Positions 1 to 12,466 of a stretch of 64,000 bases of DNA are shown one piece after another; the stretch's first letter is position 1; every line of letters begins with the position of its first letter. The stretch spans positions 7,566,001-7,630,000 of the forward strand of contig CM067530.1 of the NCBI GenBank assembly GCA_034509925.1, in the 5' to 3' direction. This DNA comes from Hirudinaria manillensis (taxonomy: Eukaryota; Annelida; Clitellata; Hirudinida; Hirudinidae). The position numbers were made by a program, and so were the translations under genes. The notes beneath the pieces are model-generated. The model did not search any database. It was given only the letters and a program-made list of their open reading frames with translations, and was not told the origin of the DNA.

Positions 1-199
1 GAATGATTTTAGTATTTCAGGTTCAATTTAACATTTTTAAGGTTATAAATTTAGTTTTGATAAGTTTTATATCCTTAATTTTGCAGAAAGATATATTTTT
101 GCGAATTGAATTTTTGTAAAATTATGAATGCGTGATTTTTTTTTTATTACCTATGGAGTCCCGTGATGGTATTACAGGTGTTTCTGACAATCACCGACA

Positions 200-2087
200 A
201 TGCTTTACAGACTGACATACCTCTTGATCTTTTCCTTGCATTGTTACTTTTCCCTGGCACTGAATCCAGTCGTTTTGGGTGAGGCCTTTACTTGCGTTAA
301 TGTTCTAGATTAGGCAACTCATGTAAAGATATCTTCTGTTTTATATGCGGTTTAAATTTTGTTGATGGAGTTTAACTAGGTTTAATAATTCTATTAATTA
401 ATTTCAATTAATAATTTAATTTCAAATTTACAGTGCCTGGATTAGGAGGAAGTCAACTTGAAGCAAAATTGAACAAAACCCACTCGAGCCACTTTTATTG
501 CTCGAAGAAGTCCGATTGGTACACAATATGGCTGCGAATATATCAGTTGGGAGTTGAAGACTGCATGGTTGATAATTTGAAGTGAGTGTTACAATGTATA
601 AATATATTCTATCGCTCGTGTATTCGCTCTGTGTACATTCCATATGGTATATGGGCTTTGGTAAACCTGTCTTCAATAGTCATGCTTACGTGATTTAAAG
701 TCTAAATATGTTATATTATAATATATTGCGATAATAACATATTCGATTACTATATAAAACATTGGATAATAAAGTAATAAATGACTTTTTAGACTTTCAA
801 TCAATGAAATCGATGGAACGACCACAAATCAGGAAGGAGTTCAAATACGAGCTCCACGGTTTGGTGAAACGCAATCAGTTGAATGGCTGGATCCAGTTCA
901 TCCGATTGGAAGTAAGTTTTCCTTAAATATATTTGAATTTCTGTATTTGTCGCTACAATTACAATTTATGAACTAATCCTCGAATTCTTTTTAATCACCA
1001 TATTTTTTTAAAGCGCACAGTCACTTTTCATATTTCGTTAAAATCGTGGAACGCCTTACAAAAATGTCATATGTAAAAAACGTTTCGGTAAGAGGTGCAC
1101 CTTACGACTTCAGGAAAGCTCCGAGTAAGTAAACGATTGTTTTCTTCTAAAAAAGATCTTGAATGTCATATGATACATTTTCGTCTCTTTGCAGATGAGA
1201 TGGGCGAGTTTCTGGACAATTTGACTAAATTGATTGAGGAAACCTATACAATAAACAACTCTACTAGAGTCGTACTCATTGGTCACAGCATGGGAAACGA
1301 CTACATATTGTACTTTCTGAATCACAAGACATCGGAATGGAAGAATAAATACATAGAAACCTTCATATCCATAGCTGCCCCATGGGGAGGAGCAGTTAAG
1401 ACCTTAAGAATGATTGCATCAGGTTGTGACCACAATCCACTTACTTTCATGTCGACGTTAGGAACAAAACGTTGCAACCGTAATACAATGTATTTTATTT
1501 GCAGGGGATACACTAGGTTTATCAAAACATTTTCTGTCTGCTACCAAATTTCGACAACTTCAACAATCCATGCCCAGCAGTGCTTGGCTGATGCCCTATA
1601 ATTCCCTCTGGAAAGGAGAAGAACCCCTAATTTTAAGTCCCCATAGAAATTACACAGTTAACGACTACGACGATCTATTTAGAGACATAAACTTCCCTAA
1701 AGGAATTCTCCTCAGAAAAAACACTGAACCTCTGATAAAAGTAAACTGCTTAGCCAAAAATTCAGGTGGACGTACATTGAAATTAATCCGTCATTTTTGT
1801 TGCAGAAACTTGAATCTCCTGGCGTAAAGACATTTTGTTTGTTCGGATCGGGTGTCGATACGCCTGACGCGTTCGACTACAGACATTCTAAAAAGACTTC
1901 TTGGTATGACGATCAACCAGAAAGGATAAGCGGTAATGGTGATGGCACAGTGAATGAGAGAAGTCTCAAAGCCTGTATGAATTGGCCTAACACCAAGGCT
2001 ATGGAATTCGATCAAGCTGAACATCTTCATATGTTGTCAGATGCTCGAGTCATCGATTTTATTGAAGCAATTCTCAGAGAATTGTGA
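200..2087 (+). CDS. Lysosomal phospholipase A2 (PLA2G15/LCAT-like), tandem copy 1
   Basis: Acyl-hydrolase of the LCAT/PLA2G15 family, which cleaves phospholipid acyl chains (or transfers them to acceptors such as ceramide) in the lysosome or outside the cell. Seven exons by GT/AG: 200-278, 434-581, 793-911, 1014-1124, 1195-1422, 1505-1740, 1806-2087. They sum to 1203 nt, 400 residues, normal for the family. The N-terminus is a hydrophobic signal peptide (MLYRLTYLLIFSL) followed by the family block LVPGLGGSQLEAKLNK. The serine elbow GHSMGN is in exon 5, the catalytic Asp in GDGTVN and the His in AEHLHML, both in exon 7, so the triad is intact. An AATAAA lies about 20 bp after the stop. The next gene downstream is a paralogue with the same intron positions and phases. 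Substrate specificity cannot be read from the sequence. Confidence 0.93.
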
Positions 2088-2700
2088 TATTCACAGCATA
2101 TTTACTAATAAATTGTACATAACCACCGCATCTGAGTTAGGGATATTGTCCACTACACGAATTTTTTGCTTCTCATGAAGCGTTCATAAAAATTCAGAGG
2201 CAACTCGCTACTCTTTCCAAATCACGTCATCGTTTTTGAATCATTTTGACTGGTCGTCTTATTTCCGCTTTGGATGGTGACTTCCAAGTCATGGCACACG
2301 AAATGTCATAGACTTATTCTAACTTCTACACAGACCTACTTAATAGTAGGTATTCTCATATAAGTATCATATAACTCATTCCAAATAAGATTAAGTTGGG
2401 TGACACTTTAAAAAGCTTACTTTAATTTCTTCCCTAAAAAACTGATTTCTACTTTAATTCGTACTCCTACATATCTCCTAGTATAGTAATTGTTATTTAC
2501 TTTTTGCATTGAATGTTTATCCTAAAGAATTGATTTGTGTCCACTTGACATGCTATGCACATTTGAAATTCGCCTAACGGACGGAGATAATTTTAAAATT
2601 TTTAAAATTAGCCCATGGAACAACGCATTGGCAACTTTATAGTCACTTAGTCACTATCTCGTGATCAGCTGTGTTCTTTGTTTCGAAACACGAACTAGCG
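2088..2700. other. Intergenic spacer between the two phospholipase genes
   Basis: Holds the polyadenylation signal of copy 1 near 2108 and presumably the promoter of copy 2. No ORF, repeat or clear TATA box was seen. Confidence 0.6.
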
Positions 2701-4628
2701 ATGATTAGATGTCTGTTGTGTTCTGTTTTGTTTCTGATTATAAATTTGTACTTCTTAAATGCATTAAAACCTGTAGTCTTGGGTGAGATTTTTAAACATT
2801 ATTTTCATATTTCGTACCTAGAATAAATTTTGCCAATGGAAATTTGTTGAAAAGTTCAATAAGGCATTTACATTTATATTTTTTGATAAAAGAACCTGAA
2901 CCCTATTTCTTTTCAAAGACCCAATCAATTGGAACGGTGTTAAATAAATTATTTAAGTTAGCATCTTTTATATTATAAAGTGCCTGGTTTGGGAGGGAGC
3001 CAACTTGAGGCAAAGCTAAACAAAACAAGTTCAGTTCATTTTTATTGTGCCAAGCATTCAGACTGGTACACAATATGGTTAAGTTTATTGCAATTGCAAA
3101 TTGGAGATTGTATGGTAGATAACCTGAGGTAAGTACAAGCATCTTTTGAAATGATATATTTTTAAAAGTTCTATAATTATGTTTAGATTGTTTGTAAATG
3201 ATACTGATGGAACTACACACAACCAAGAGGGAGTCGACATCCGTGCTCCGTTGTTTGGGAGGACAGATTCAGTCGAGTGGTTGGATCCATTCCATCCAAT
3301 TGGAAGTGAGATTATCAAGATCATAATAATGATCAAAGTTATAACAAAATAAATCCTTTATTTACATATAATTTTTGTTGGGCAGCACAAAAGTACTTTG
3401 CTTACTTTGTCACCATTGTTGAACGACTGAAGAAGATGTCTTATGTGAATGATGTTAACCTTAGAGGGGCACCTTTTGATTTTAGGAAGGCTCCAAGTTT
3501 GTAAATGAAATAAAAATTTACTTTCATTTGATTATAAATATGTTAAATTTTCTATTACTGTCCAGATGAAATGGGTGTTTTCTTGAATAATCTGACTGCA
3601 TTGATCGAAGAAACATACGCAAAGAACAACAACACCAGGGTCGTGCTCATTGGTCACAGTATGGGAAACAATTACATATTGTACCTACTTAACCAGAAAC
3701 CTTCTAAGTGGAAGAACAAGTATATAGAAGCATTCATATCCATTTCTGCTCCCTGGGGTGGCTCCGTCAAGACCCTTAGGCTGATTGCATCAGGTTGTCA
3801 GATTATGTTTGCTTTGCTGTTTAAAGGATGTTAATTACCTAAAACCACTAAAAAAGCAATTAATGTGACATATTATATTCTATTTTTAATGAACTATTTA
3901 CTAAATTGGACCTGTTTGACAACAAAGTTGAAATTCAATTTGCATTTTTGTTCAGGAGATTCTCTGGGTATGTCGACTTACATTGTTCGACCACTTCAAG
4001 CTCGCCCTCTCCAGCAATCTATGCCAAGTACCTACTGGCTAATGCCTCACAGTTCTTTCTGGAAAGCAGATGAAACCATTGTAATGTCTCCCAGTAGGAA
4101 TTATTCAGTGAAAGATTATGAGGACTTCATGAAAGATGTGGACTTCAAAAGTGGGATTCTGCTATGGAGAAAAACAGAAAATTTGATCAAAGTAAAGTCA
4201 TTATTGTATTCTTTTATACATTTTCATGAATTAAGAGGTTATTTGATTTAATTGTTGGTATGAGTCTCAAATTAAATTACTATTGCCCTGACATCTCATT
4301 CAACTCCATTTCGGACAGTTTAATTAATGTCATTTTCTAGGACCTGAAAGAGCCAGGAGTGAAGACATTTTGCATGTATGGTTTGAACACAAAGTATGAC
4401 ACACCTGCAGTGTTTGACTACCGAAAATCAAAGAAGGATCCATGGTATGACGCCCAGCCGGACACGTTGAATGGCCCTGGTGATGGGACCGTGAATGAAA
4501 GGAGCCTCAGGGCCTGCCACAAGTGGAAGGACACCACCGTGGTGGAGTTTGTAGATGCAGACCACTTGGAGATTCTTTCTGACCCAAGAGCTTTGGATTA
4601 TCTGGAAAACCTCCTGTCTAAGTTATAA
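2701..4628 (+). CDS. Lysosomal phospholipase A2 (PLA2G15/LCAT-like), tandem copy 2
   Basis: Paralogue of the upstream gene. Seven exons: 2701-2782, 2981-3128, 3187-3305, 3386-3496, 3566-3793, 3956-4191, 4341-4628. The sum is 1212 nt, 403 residues. Exons 2, 3, 4, 5 and 6 have exactly the same lengths as in copy 1 (148, 119, 111, 228, 236 nt), so the copies arose by whole-gene tandem duplication. A signal peptide (starting MIRCLLCSVLFLII), VPGLGGSQLEAKLNK, the serine elbow GHSMGN, GDGTVN and DADHLEIL are all present, so it should be catalytically competent. The region after the serine elbow (GDSLGMSTYIVRPLQ versus GDTLGLSKHFLSATKF in copy 1) is the least alike. This suggests divergence in the lid or membrane-contact region, which is inference. 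Confidence 0.93.
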
Positions 4629-5197
4629 GGACACATTTTTCCATTGATTTTTATATCTTTGCCATAAAATTCACATCCTTCTCAGATGCTTATTGGCCAT
4701 TCAAAAACCTGTCATTATTTTGTACGTTGAATGTTTTCTTGGAACTGATGATGCAATAAATAGTTAGCCGCATCTTTAATTGAGCCCTCGTGGTTTCAGA
4801 ACCATGTCATCTTAAAAACAACTTTTGTGTCTCGTGCTTGCCTAATAATAAATAATAAGTTAGTTAAGTGATTGTGAAACTTGTTCCTTTGACCTTGTAA
4901 AATCAACTGTGAAATCATTATTATTAGTAGATTGAAGACATATTTAATATTTTTCATTTAGGATGCCCAGCATTAACTTGCCCATCAGTCTTATGCAGGT
5001 GATGGCTTCCTGTCTGTGTTAGAAATTCTGATGGTTATAATATCGTGGGATATTACACTATAATGTAAATATTAGTATTACGAGACAAGATTGAGCATTG
5101 AAAGTCACAAAGTGTTAAAAAGATTGGTTTGGATCAGATGATGGTCCTATTTATTCTTGTTCTTGGAACCTATTTGTGCCATCAATGAGATAAGCTT

Positions 5198-5249
5198 CTA
5201 TAATTATTTCATGATCTTACCACAAGGCAAGATCATCAGAATAATTATA
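5198..5249. repeat. Imperfect inverted repeat (hairpin)
   Basis: Left arm CTATAATTATTTCATGATCTT (21 nt, 5198-5218) is the near-perfect reverse complement of 5228-5249, with a 9-nt loop. A further partial copy of the outer arm (ATAATTATAGCC) follows at about 5260. It could be the remnant of a small foldback element. No protein is associated. Confidence 0.6.
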
Positions 5250-5361
5250 GCCCGAGAAATAATTATAGCCATCATTGAGGTGCATTCCATCTTGGACTGT
5301 TCATCCTTTTAAATACTGTGCTGTTGTCTGCATCAAAGAACATATTTCTGATTCTTATATG

Positions 5362-5440
5362 CGTATATATATATGTATATAGTATATATATATATATGTA
5401 TATACTGGACATACTATATATACATATATACTATGATAAA
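5362..5440. repeat. TA-rich palindromic microsatellite
   Basis: Alternating TA/TG tract with mirrored ATATAGTATATA and TATACTATATAT blocks around a short central GGAC. It can form a cruciform in principle. Such tracts are common in AT-rich genomes. Confidence 0.6.
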
Positions 5441-7510
5441 TATTAATTCATGCTTATTATGGGGAATGTCGATGTTATTTATTTGGACAATCAGAATGTT
5501 TTTGATGAAAAATCATCTTGTAAGATTGAATTTTAGTCCAATTATATGAGGGTTTTATTTTTTTTATTTCCTAATGCTGCCTCATCAATTATTATCAAAA
5601 CAATTAAAAGGGCCTCCATGTCCTGGGTCTAAGTTCTAGTCCATCATCACCATCATGTCATTGAGGATATCTTCAGTGCACAATAATCATTTCATAATCA
5701 ATCACAACCAGGAACAAAACTTTCTAATTGATCAGTTAGGGCAGTGGTTTTGTTATTTTAATTTTATTGTGTCCACAATGCACGCTTTACTCTATTATTA
5801 TTGGGTTAGTGATTGTTAAATATTTATGCTGCTAGTGATGATTGTGACACCAGCTCAAAGGTCACTTCAAGAAATTATATGCAATGACATGACAATGATG
5901 TGAAATTATACGCTGCTGTTTAAATTGAACTTCATGAAATTGCTGTGGGGCTGCATGCATTGTTCGGTCATTGACTTTTTAAAGATGGAGCTTTATGTCA
6001 CTTGTACTTAAAATTAATGTATATATGTCTAATGGTTAGGCATGGTTTGATAATATATATTATTGTGCTGATTATTAATCTAGATTGTATATAGTTTTAT
6101 TATTGTTGAGAACTATGATTATATCGAAAGCCACAGATTGCTTGAAATGGGCATTGGTGATTACATGTTAATTTTGTGCTAAATATTGCTAATTATGTGT
6201 TAGGTCAAGTAATACTTAAAATTATTCGTTATCCATTATCATTGGATCTATGTTGTTTGCAGACCTCAAAAATTCCCAAATAAAGATTTTAAATCTGTAC
6301 ATGGTCAATCTGTACATCTGTTCACTCCCAATAATATGTTAAAGTGAGTATTAATAAGCTTTAATTTTGATTACAAACCACAGTAAAACTTTTGATTTTG
6401 ACCAAGAAAAGAGTAAAAACTGTCTTTAGTGACAATTTTTTCTTTATGAAGCAACTAGCCAACTCTAGTTTAGTTTAACCTGGACATCCAATGAAAGGGG
6501 CGACAAAGGGACACTTTTTTGTGTTCTAGAGGTCCCTGAAGGCTGGTTTTACATGCATTGATTTGTGCAACCTGTTCATTGGAATTGATGCCTCAGTTCG
6601 GAAAGTTGAGGACCCATTCCCTAAATCTGTTTTAAGCTTCTTCATCCCTGAACCAACTTGGCAATTTTTCTTTGTTAAAATTCTTTTTTACATTGTTTAT
6701 TCACTTATTCATTTTCTTTAATAATCTGACCAAATATCAAGTTATGCCAAATTCCATCAATTAAAACAAATCTCCCTAAAAAACCTTCTGCAATTTGCTT
6801 CCTCAGCTGTCATCAACCAACTCAAGTCCCTCATGTTTGTCTCCCTATTCTGCACTCTTGAATTGACAAAGTAAAATGTGAAGTTTATTAACAAGAACTA
6901 GAGAGAACATAATTTTATTTCTGAAGCAATTTCTCTAAACTCTTCAGGTTACTATGATAATGTTTAATTTCGATAAACTGAATAATTTTTTTTGCGAGAA
7001 TTATTATTCCAACATTCTAATTGACATAGCACTGTTCAACACAAAGTGCAAGTTCTCTTTAATTATCTGTCAAAAAAGTCAATGTTAGTTGGTGATTTAT
7101 TAAAATATGTTTAAATCAATTGATTAGTTTATTTATTTGTTTAATGAAAATTGTTATGGTTGGCAGAGTTTTAGGCTGAAAAATTTACCTGAGGATAATC
7201 AGGATCTCCTGAAACTTTTAAAAATGTTGACTTCAGGTGATAAAAATTACTCGGCATGACCAAGAAAGGGCTGAATGAAATAAATATTATCATATCATTA
7301 TCAATCCTTACATTAACTTTTATAACCATAATGCATTCAGCATATTTAATATAAAATTCAAACTTTTTAAATACTTAATGCATGGCATGGACTAGAAGCA
7401 TTGCTCTTTGATTTAATATAATTTAATATCATTATAAATAATAATATTATTATTTATTATGAGGCATTTATTAGTCCATTATAAAATCTCATCTTACCAT
7501 TTATCCAATA

Positions 7511-8517
7511 TTACTGCAATGCACCATGGTGTGTAATAAAATTTCCTACATGGACATAGAAAAATACGATCGAATTGTTCTTGAATGATGTTCCCATTTC
7601 TAAAGGCCAGTCCGTCTCCGGGTAACTTAATCTGAAAGAAGTATGTAAACAAAACATATGAACAAATATTATAAATAAATATTGCCATATTGTCAATGAA
7701 ATAATGAACTAATTAACTTATTAATTACTAATTAAATAAATAAACTGACTTGAAGAAGCTTTTCACATTTGTTATAAGCAGTGTGTATAATGGATAACAC
7801 GTGGAGGTCCTCATAAATTCACCGTGAAAAAGATGCTTTTCAACTGACAAATCAGGTTCAAACATATTTGCGTCCTCGTCATCATTATCATCTTCAGGGC
7901 TTGCTGATTCGTCCACTATCTTATCTATATTCATAAAACTTAGGGGGGCGAATTGTGTCTGCACGTCTTCCACGGAACATTCGGACAAATATGGCCTAAG
8001 TTCATATCGAGGGTATTTGCTGGCAATTCTGGCTCCTTCATGCAGATCCATATAGTTCTATTGATTTCAAATCAATTATTTCAATTTTTGTTTTTCAATT
8101 AACAATGTCCAAAATTAACAAAAGTCTTACTCTTATCAAGAATCTTGATTTCTCATCGAAAATTTTAACGACTGCATTCAATTTCTGAATAAATCTATCA
8201 ATTAAAGCTGTTTCATCTTCGCCATCTTCTTTGACACTCTTAACACGTTGAAGGCAACATAAATTAACAGAATTATAGTAATATATAGATAATAAACTCA
8301 TGCTAAGTGTTTAAGAAATATTGTACAAGTTATACCATGAAAGTGCCTTTGAGAAAATTGGTTAAACGCTCGAGTTTATCTTCTTTACTTGTTGCACTCA
8401 TGAAATACCACAAGAGGTGATCGAAATGGAACGAAGAGAATATCAGTTTATCTTCCGTTGTCCTCAACAGCAAATTTATGAAATTAGCATCGCATATTTC
8501 CTTGAAAAACATATTGT
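7511..8517 (-). CDS. Unrecognised spliced gene, C-terminal exons
   Basis: I do not recognise the family. Four exons are supported on the minus strand by reading frame, splice sites and phase: 8517-8336 (begins with NMFFKEICDANFINLLL), 8238-8131, 8057-7750 and 7631-7511. The conceptual end reads THHGALQ and stop. The exon at 7750-8057 has a strongly acidic stretch (EDDNDDEDANMFEPD), and the helices before it resemble a HEAT/ARM-like alpha-helical protein. The first exon begins right after an AG, so more N-terminal exons probably lie at higher coordinates but were not found. At 7511 a GTAATA could also act as a donor, so the C-terminus is uncertain. It could be a real gene truncated in my model or a partly decayed one. 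Confidence 0.45.
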
Positions 8518-8547
8518 CTATATGTTAAGAACGTGTGCCCCGAAGAA

Positions 8548-8595
8548 GCAGGAGTTTGAGAATTAAAACCTGCAGGAGTTTGAGAATTACAACCT
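8548..8595. repeat. Two-copy 24-bp tandem repeat
   Basis: Two adjacent units starting GCAGGAGTTTGAGAATTA and GCAGGAGTTTGAGAATTA, differing by one base near their 3' ends (AAAACCT versus CAACCT). It lies just upstream of the minus-strand gene's first recognised exon. No function is evident. Confidence 0.7.
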
Positions 8596-8599
8596 GCCT

Positions 8600-9499
8600 C
8601 ATAGTGGGACGGATCAAATAAGATAAAAAGTGATAAATTGTGATACACTGTATGCTGGTTTATCATTTAGGAAGAAGTGTTTTCACCAAGTGATCCAACT
8701 TCACAAAGCTCCAATAATATGATATGATGTATGTGATGATGATAATACATGACATAATGATATATAATATGATATAATGTGTCTCAAAGTGCTATAAATA
8801 AATAAGCTGTGTAAGTTAATAAATGGTAAGTTAGGAGAAACCATATACTTCCTGAGAAAGCTTTCTCAATGATGTTCAGATGTCTTTTAACTAAATAAAC
8901 CATAACTAAGAGCCCTTACAGTCAGGTAAATGTATCATTACACAATTATAACTGATCCATTGCTGGGATGGCATAGAAGTTCACATCCATGCCATTAACC
9001 ATCTACTTAGCAAATACAAGGTGGGCTGCCCAATGTCAACTTTCCTGTGTTAATGATTCCCCCAACATTCCAAACATTTTCAATCAGTGCCATGTTCTTG
9101 AATTCAATGCTGGATAAAGATTTAAAACTGTTTTGTCTGTTTTATTTTCACATCTTTTTGGCTTATTTTCCTGCTCATGCTACCCCCAAAACTCATTTTA
9201 TTATCATTTGAGAATGACTGTAACCCAAGCCAGCATTGATTGGACAGAGTTTTGTATTCTTTAGAGTGAAATTGGCAAATCCCATGTCCCTTTTACCCAT
9301 AAAGTGAGATTCAGACTTTTGCTTTACTTATCCCCCATTTTGGCCCACGAAGTAAACAAATTTACAACATTAGCAATATTAAGCATACTTTAATCAGTTT
9401 ATAGAGGCATCAGGTTAAGGTGAGACAGCTTGGTCAGAGTTCAGCCGCTGACTTCAAGGCAATCTTAATGAATGTTAAAACATTTGGTTCAAACCTAAA
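8600..9499. other. Intergenic region, nothing recognised
   Basis: AT-rich. Contains ATGATGAT/GATATAAT-rich stretches near 8715-8780. No supported exon. Confidence 0.5.
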
Positions 9500-9669
9500 T
9501 TTTTTTTTTTTTGAGTTTATGAGTTTATTAAACAATTATGTACACAACAAAACAAATGAACTTAAAATACAAAATAAACTCATGGGGTCAGTCTTAAGGA
9601 AGCGCAATCTTCCGCTAAACAGACTGGCCCTGGAAATCATAATATATATAATACAACCATGTTTGTAAG

Positions 9670-12464
9670 TCATGAATTTGCGTTATTGTTTGTAAAGGCA
9701 GAAACAGTTGATGACAGAGGCGGCAGCAGGAAAATGACACACACAATCCATTTTTGTAATAATGATAACTGATGTAAGTGTGTCCTGTATGTAGAAGCCC
9801 ATATGATATTGCAATAAGTTAGGTAGGGATAGACGAGTGAGAAATATAATAAAAGTGCTATTTTTGTGTTGATAAAAGGCCGAATCCTTGAGATTATTCC
9901 AATATTTCTAGAGATGCGATTTTGTACATAAGATATATGATTAAGCCAAGAAAGGTGTTCATCTATTGTGATCCCTAAATATCTAATACTTGTGAGTCTA
10001 TTAAGGGAAAACCTATCTATGTAGAGAGAGGAGTTACATTCAATGACCTTTCTAGAAGAATGAAAAACCATAAAATTCGATTTGTAAACATTGACAGATA
10101 AACAATTGCTCACAAACCAATTTTTCAAAAGAGTTAACTCATTATTGGGTAAAGTAATAAGATTATTTATGGTTTTCTCTTATGTGTAAATAACAATATC
10201 ATCAGCATATATTAATACTTTGAGAAGATCAGAAGAACATTGAAAATCATTAATATAAATAAGAAACAAAAGAGGACCCAGTGTAGAACCTTGAGGAACA
10301 CCATAATCAATAAGAACATCAGAAGAACACACACCATTAAACATAACTCTGTCTTCTGCCACACAAATAATTTTCAAACCAACACAACACCTCTGACACC
10401 ATACAATTCAAGCTTACGAAGCAATATTTGATGATTAACAGTATCAAAAGCCTTTTGTAAATCAAGAAACAAAGCCAATACAACATCACCATCATCAAAA
10501 GCATTGTAAACATCAGTTTGAAGCAACAATAGAGGCATATAAGTTGAATGATTCTTTGAATCCAAATTGAGAACCATTAAGTAGGTTAAATTTATCAAAA
10601 TAATCATATAGTTTGGAATGTACAATTTTTTCTAAGAATTTGGAAAAGTATGGTAAGATAGATATGGGCCTGTAGTTGTCAACCTTGTCCTGCTCACCTG
10701 ATTTGAAAAGAGGTATAACTTTAGCAGATTTAAGTTCTTTTGGGATGAGACCAGTACGGAAAGAGGAATTGGAGATTGAAGATAAAGGATCTGCTACTAG
10801 TGATATAAATTCAAGGCTGTGCAAGGATCTATGTCATCGACACCACAACTATGGGATTTGTTGAAGGCACTGGAACATTTAATGATCTCGAAAGGACTAG
10901 TTGGTGTGAGACTCATGGACTGTAATTGGGAAAATCCACTCAGCATATCCGAGATGTTCCTGTCTGTTGTGGGAATAGTGCTGGCAATATTCTTTCCAAT
11001 ACAAGAGAAATAGCGATTGAATTGGCTGGCAGTTTCATGTGGAGTAAGCAAATCACCATTGTCATTCACGAAGGGCCCGGAGCTATTTCTGGTGCTGGTC
11101 TGACATCCTATCAAAGATTTAATGATATCCCAAGTTCTGTGCATATTGGATTTATGTTTTATAAAGAGTTTATCATAATATGTCTTTTTTAGCAGCTAAT
11201 TTGGTTTTCCTAAAAGCATTTCTGAAAGTAATGAGGGAGTGTTTATTTTGGTCTGTGGGGTATTGAAGGAAAGTTCTATATAATTTATTTTTTGTATTGG
11301 AAGACTTGCATTCATCCAAGGTTGTTTGAAATTTCTGATTGGCCTATGTTGGTCAGGCACTAGAGGAAAGGCTTCATTGTATAAAATTAAGTAAATAGAA
11401 ATAAATTCTTTGTAAGCTGAACAGGGATCATCATTTATACAATGATTTAATACACAAGACCAGTCACATAAAGTAAGTGCATTTTGAAATTTATTTTTGG
11501 AATGGGTGTTAATCTGTCTATATTGCCCATGCTTTGTATTTGCTCGATCACATTTTATAGGAATCTGTAGAAATATGGGAAAGTGATCTGAAATATCTAC
11601 TATCAGGATTTTAGGTAAGCAATTGTGGAGAGGAAAATTTGTGAGGATATTGTCAATTGTAGTTTGAGAGGTAGGAGTAATTCTGGTAGGTTTAGTAAAA
11701 ACAGGTAACAAAGAGCAGGATGCAACATTATTATAAAACTGAGATGATGATTTATGAGAAGAAGCTGTTAGCAGATCAACATTAAAATCCCCAAGTATGA
11801 AAATAAGTCTATTAGCAAAATAATTTAAGAAACTGAAAAACTCCAAGTTAAATTGATTCATATTACAATCTGGATGTCTATATACAACTCCAACATAAAT
11901 ATCCACAGATTTACATTGAACAACCTTTAAAAGTAAAATCTCGAAACAGGTAACAAAAATATTAAGTGTTTCTAATTCAACAACTTTAAACAAAATATTA
12001 TCAGAAACAAAAAATCCAACACCTCCTCCCCTATCTACATCAGCACATTTAGAAATAAAATTATAACCTGTAATAGAAACAGAACCCTCGTTATTTTCAT
12101 TTAGCCAAGTTTCTGTTAGTGCAACTATACTGGCCTCGCATTGTTCTATAAGAAGCTGTATGTCATGCATTTTATGTATGATACTGCAGCAATTTAGGTG
12201 AAGGAATGAAAATTTATCTTCAGTCCTTAGTAGGGGAGAGGGTGATGTGTAAATATTGTCACATAAAAGAGATAAGTCAAATAAATTATCAGGTGAGAAT
12301 TCATAATCAAAGTTTTCTTCACTACAAAATGTATGGTAGCCTGGTTTTGAGTACTCCAGATTGCTACGAGTAGATGCCGTGGGGTTGGGGCTGGGTGAAG
12401 TCTCTAAATTCTGATGTTCTGGTATTGTTCCATCCACTGTTCTGAGAAAACTTAAATTGGGCAC
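9670..12464 (-). pseudogene. LINE ORF2: APE endonuclease plus reverse transcriptase, frameshifted
   Basis: The first 422 codons (12464-11196) are open and encode an apurinic-type endonuclease: LHLNCCSI near the N-terminus, LTETWLNEN, GGGVGFFVSD, ILGDFNVDLL and SDHFPIF are the usual catalytic blocks. The reverse transcriptase follows in pieces: linker 11144-10797, fingers (AKVIPLFKSGEQDKVDNYRP) 10824-10513, palm 10625-10374, the catalytic YADDIVIY box near 10190-10215, and thumb/C-terminus 10128-9670. Frame changes between these pieces, and stops within them, show it is dead. No methionine fits the start: it opens at a GTG in a different frame directly after the ORF1 stop, so it may have been reached by frameshift or reinitiation. 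Confidence 0.88.
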
Positions 12465-12466
12465 GT

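Larger units (their letters stand above)
4629..7510. other. Gene-free intergenic region with inverted repeats
   Basis: About 2.9 kb of AT-rich DNA. I see no convincing coding exon on either strand. It contains the hairpin at 5198-5249 and a TA-rich palindromic tract around 5362-5440. Confidence 0.5.
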
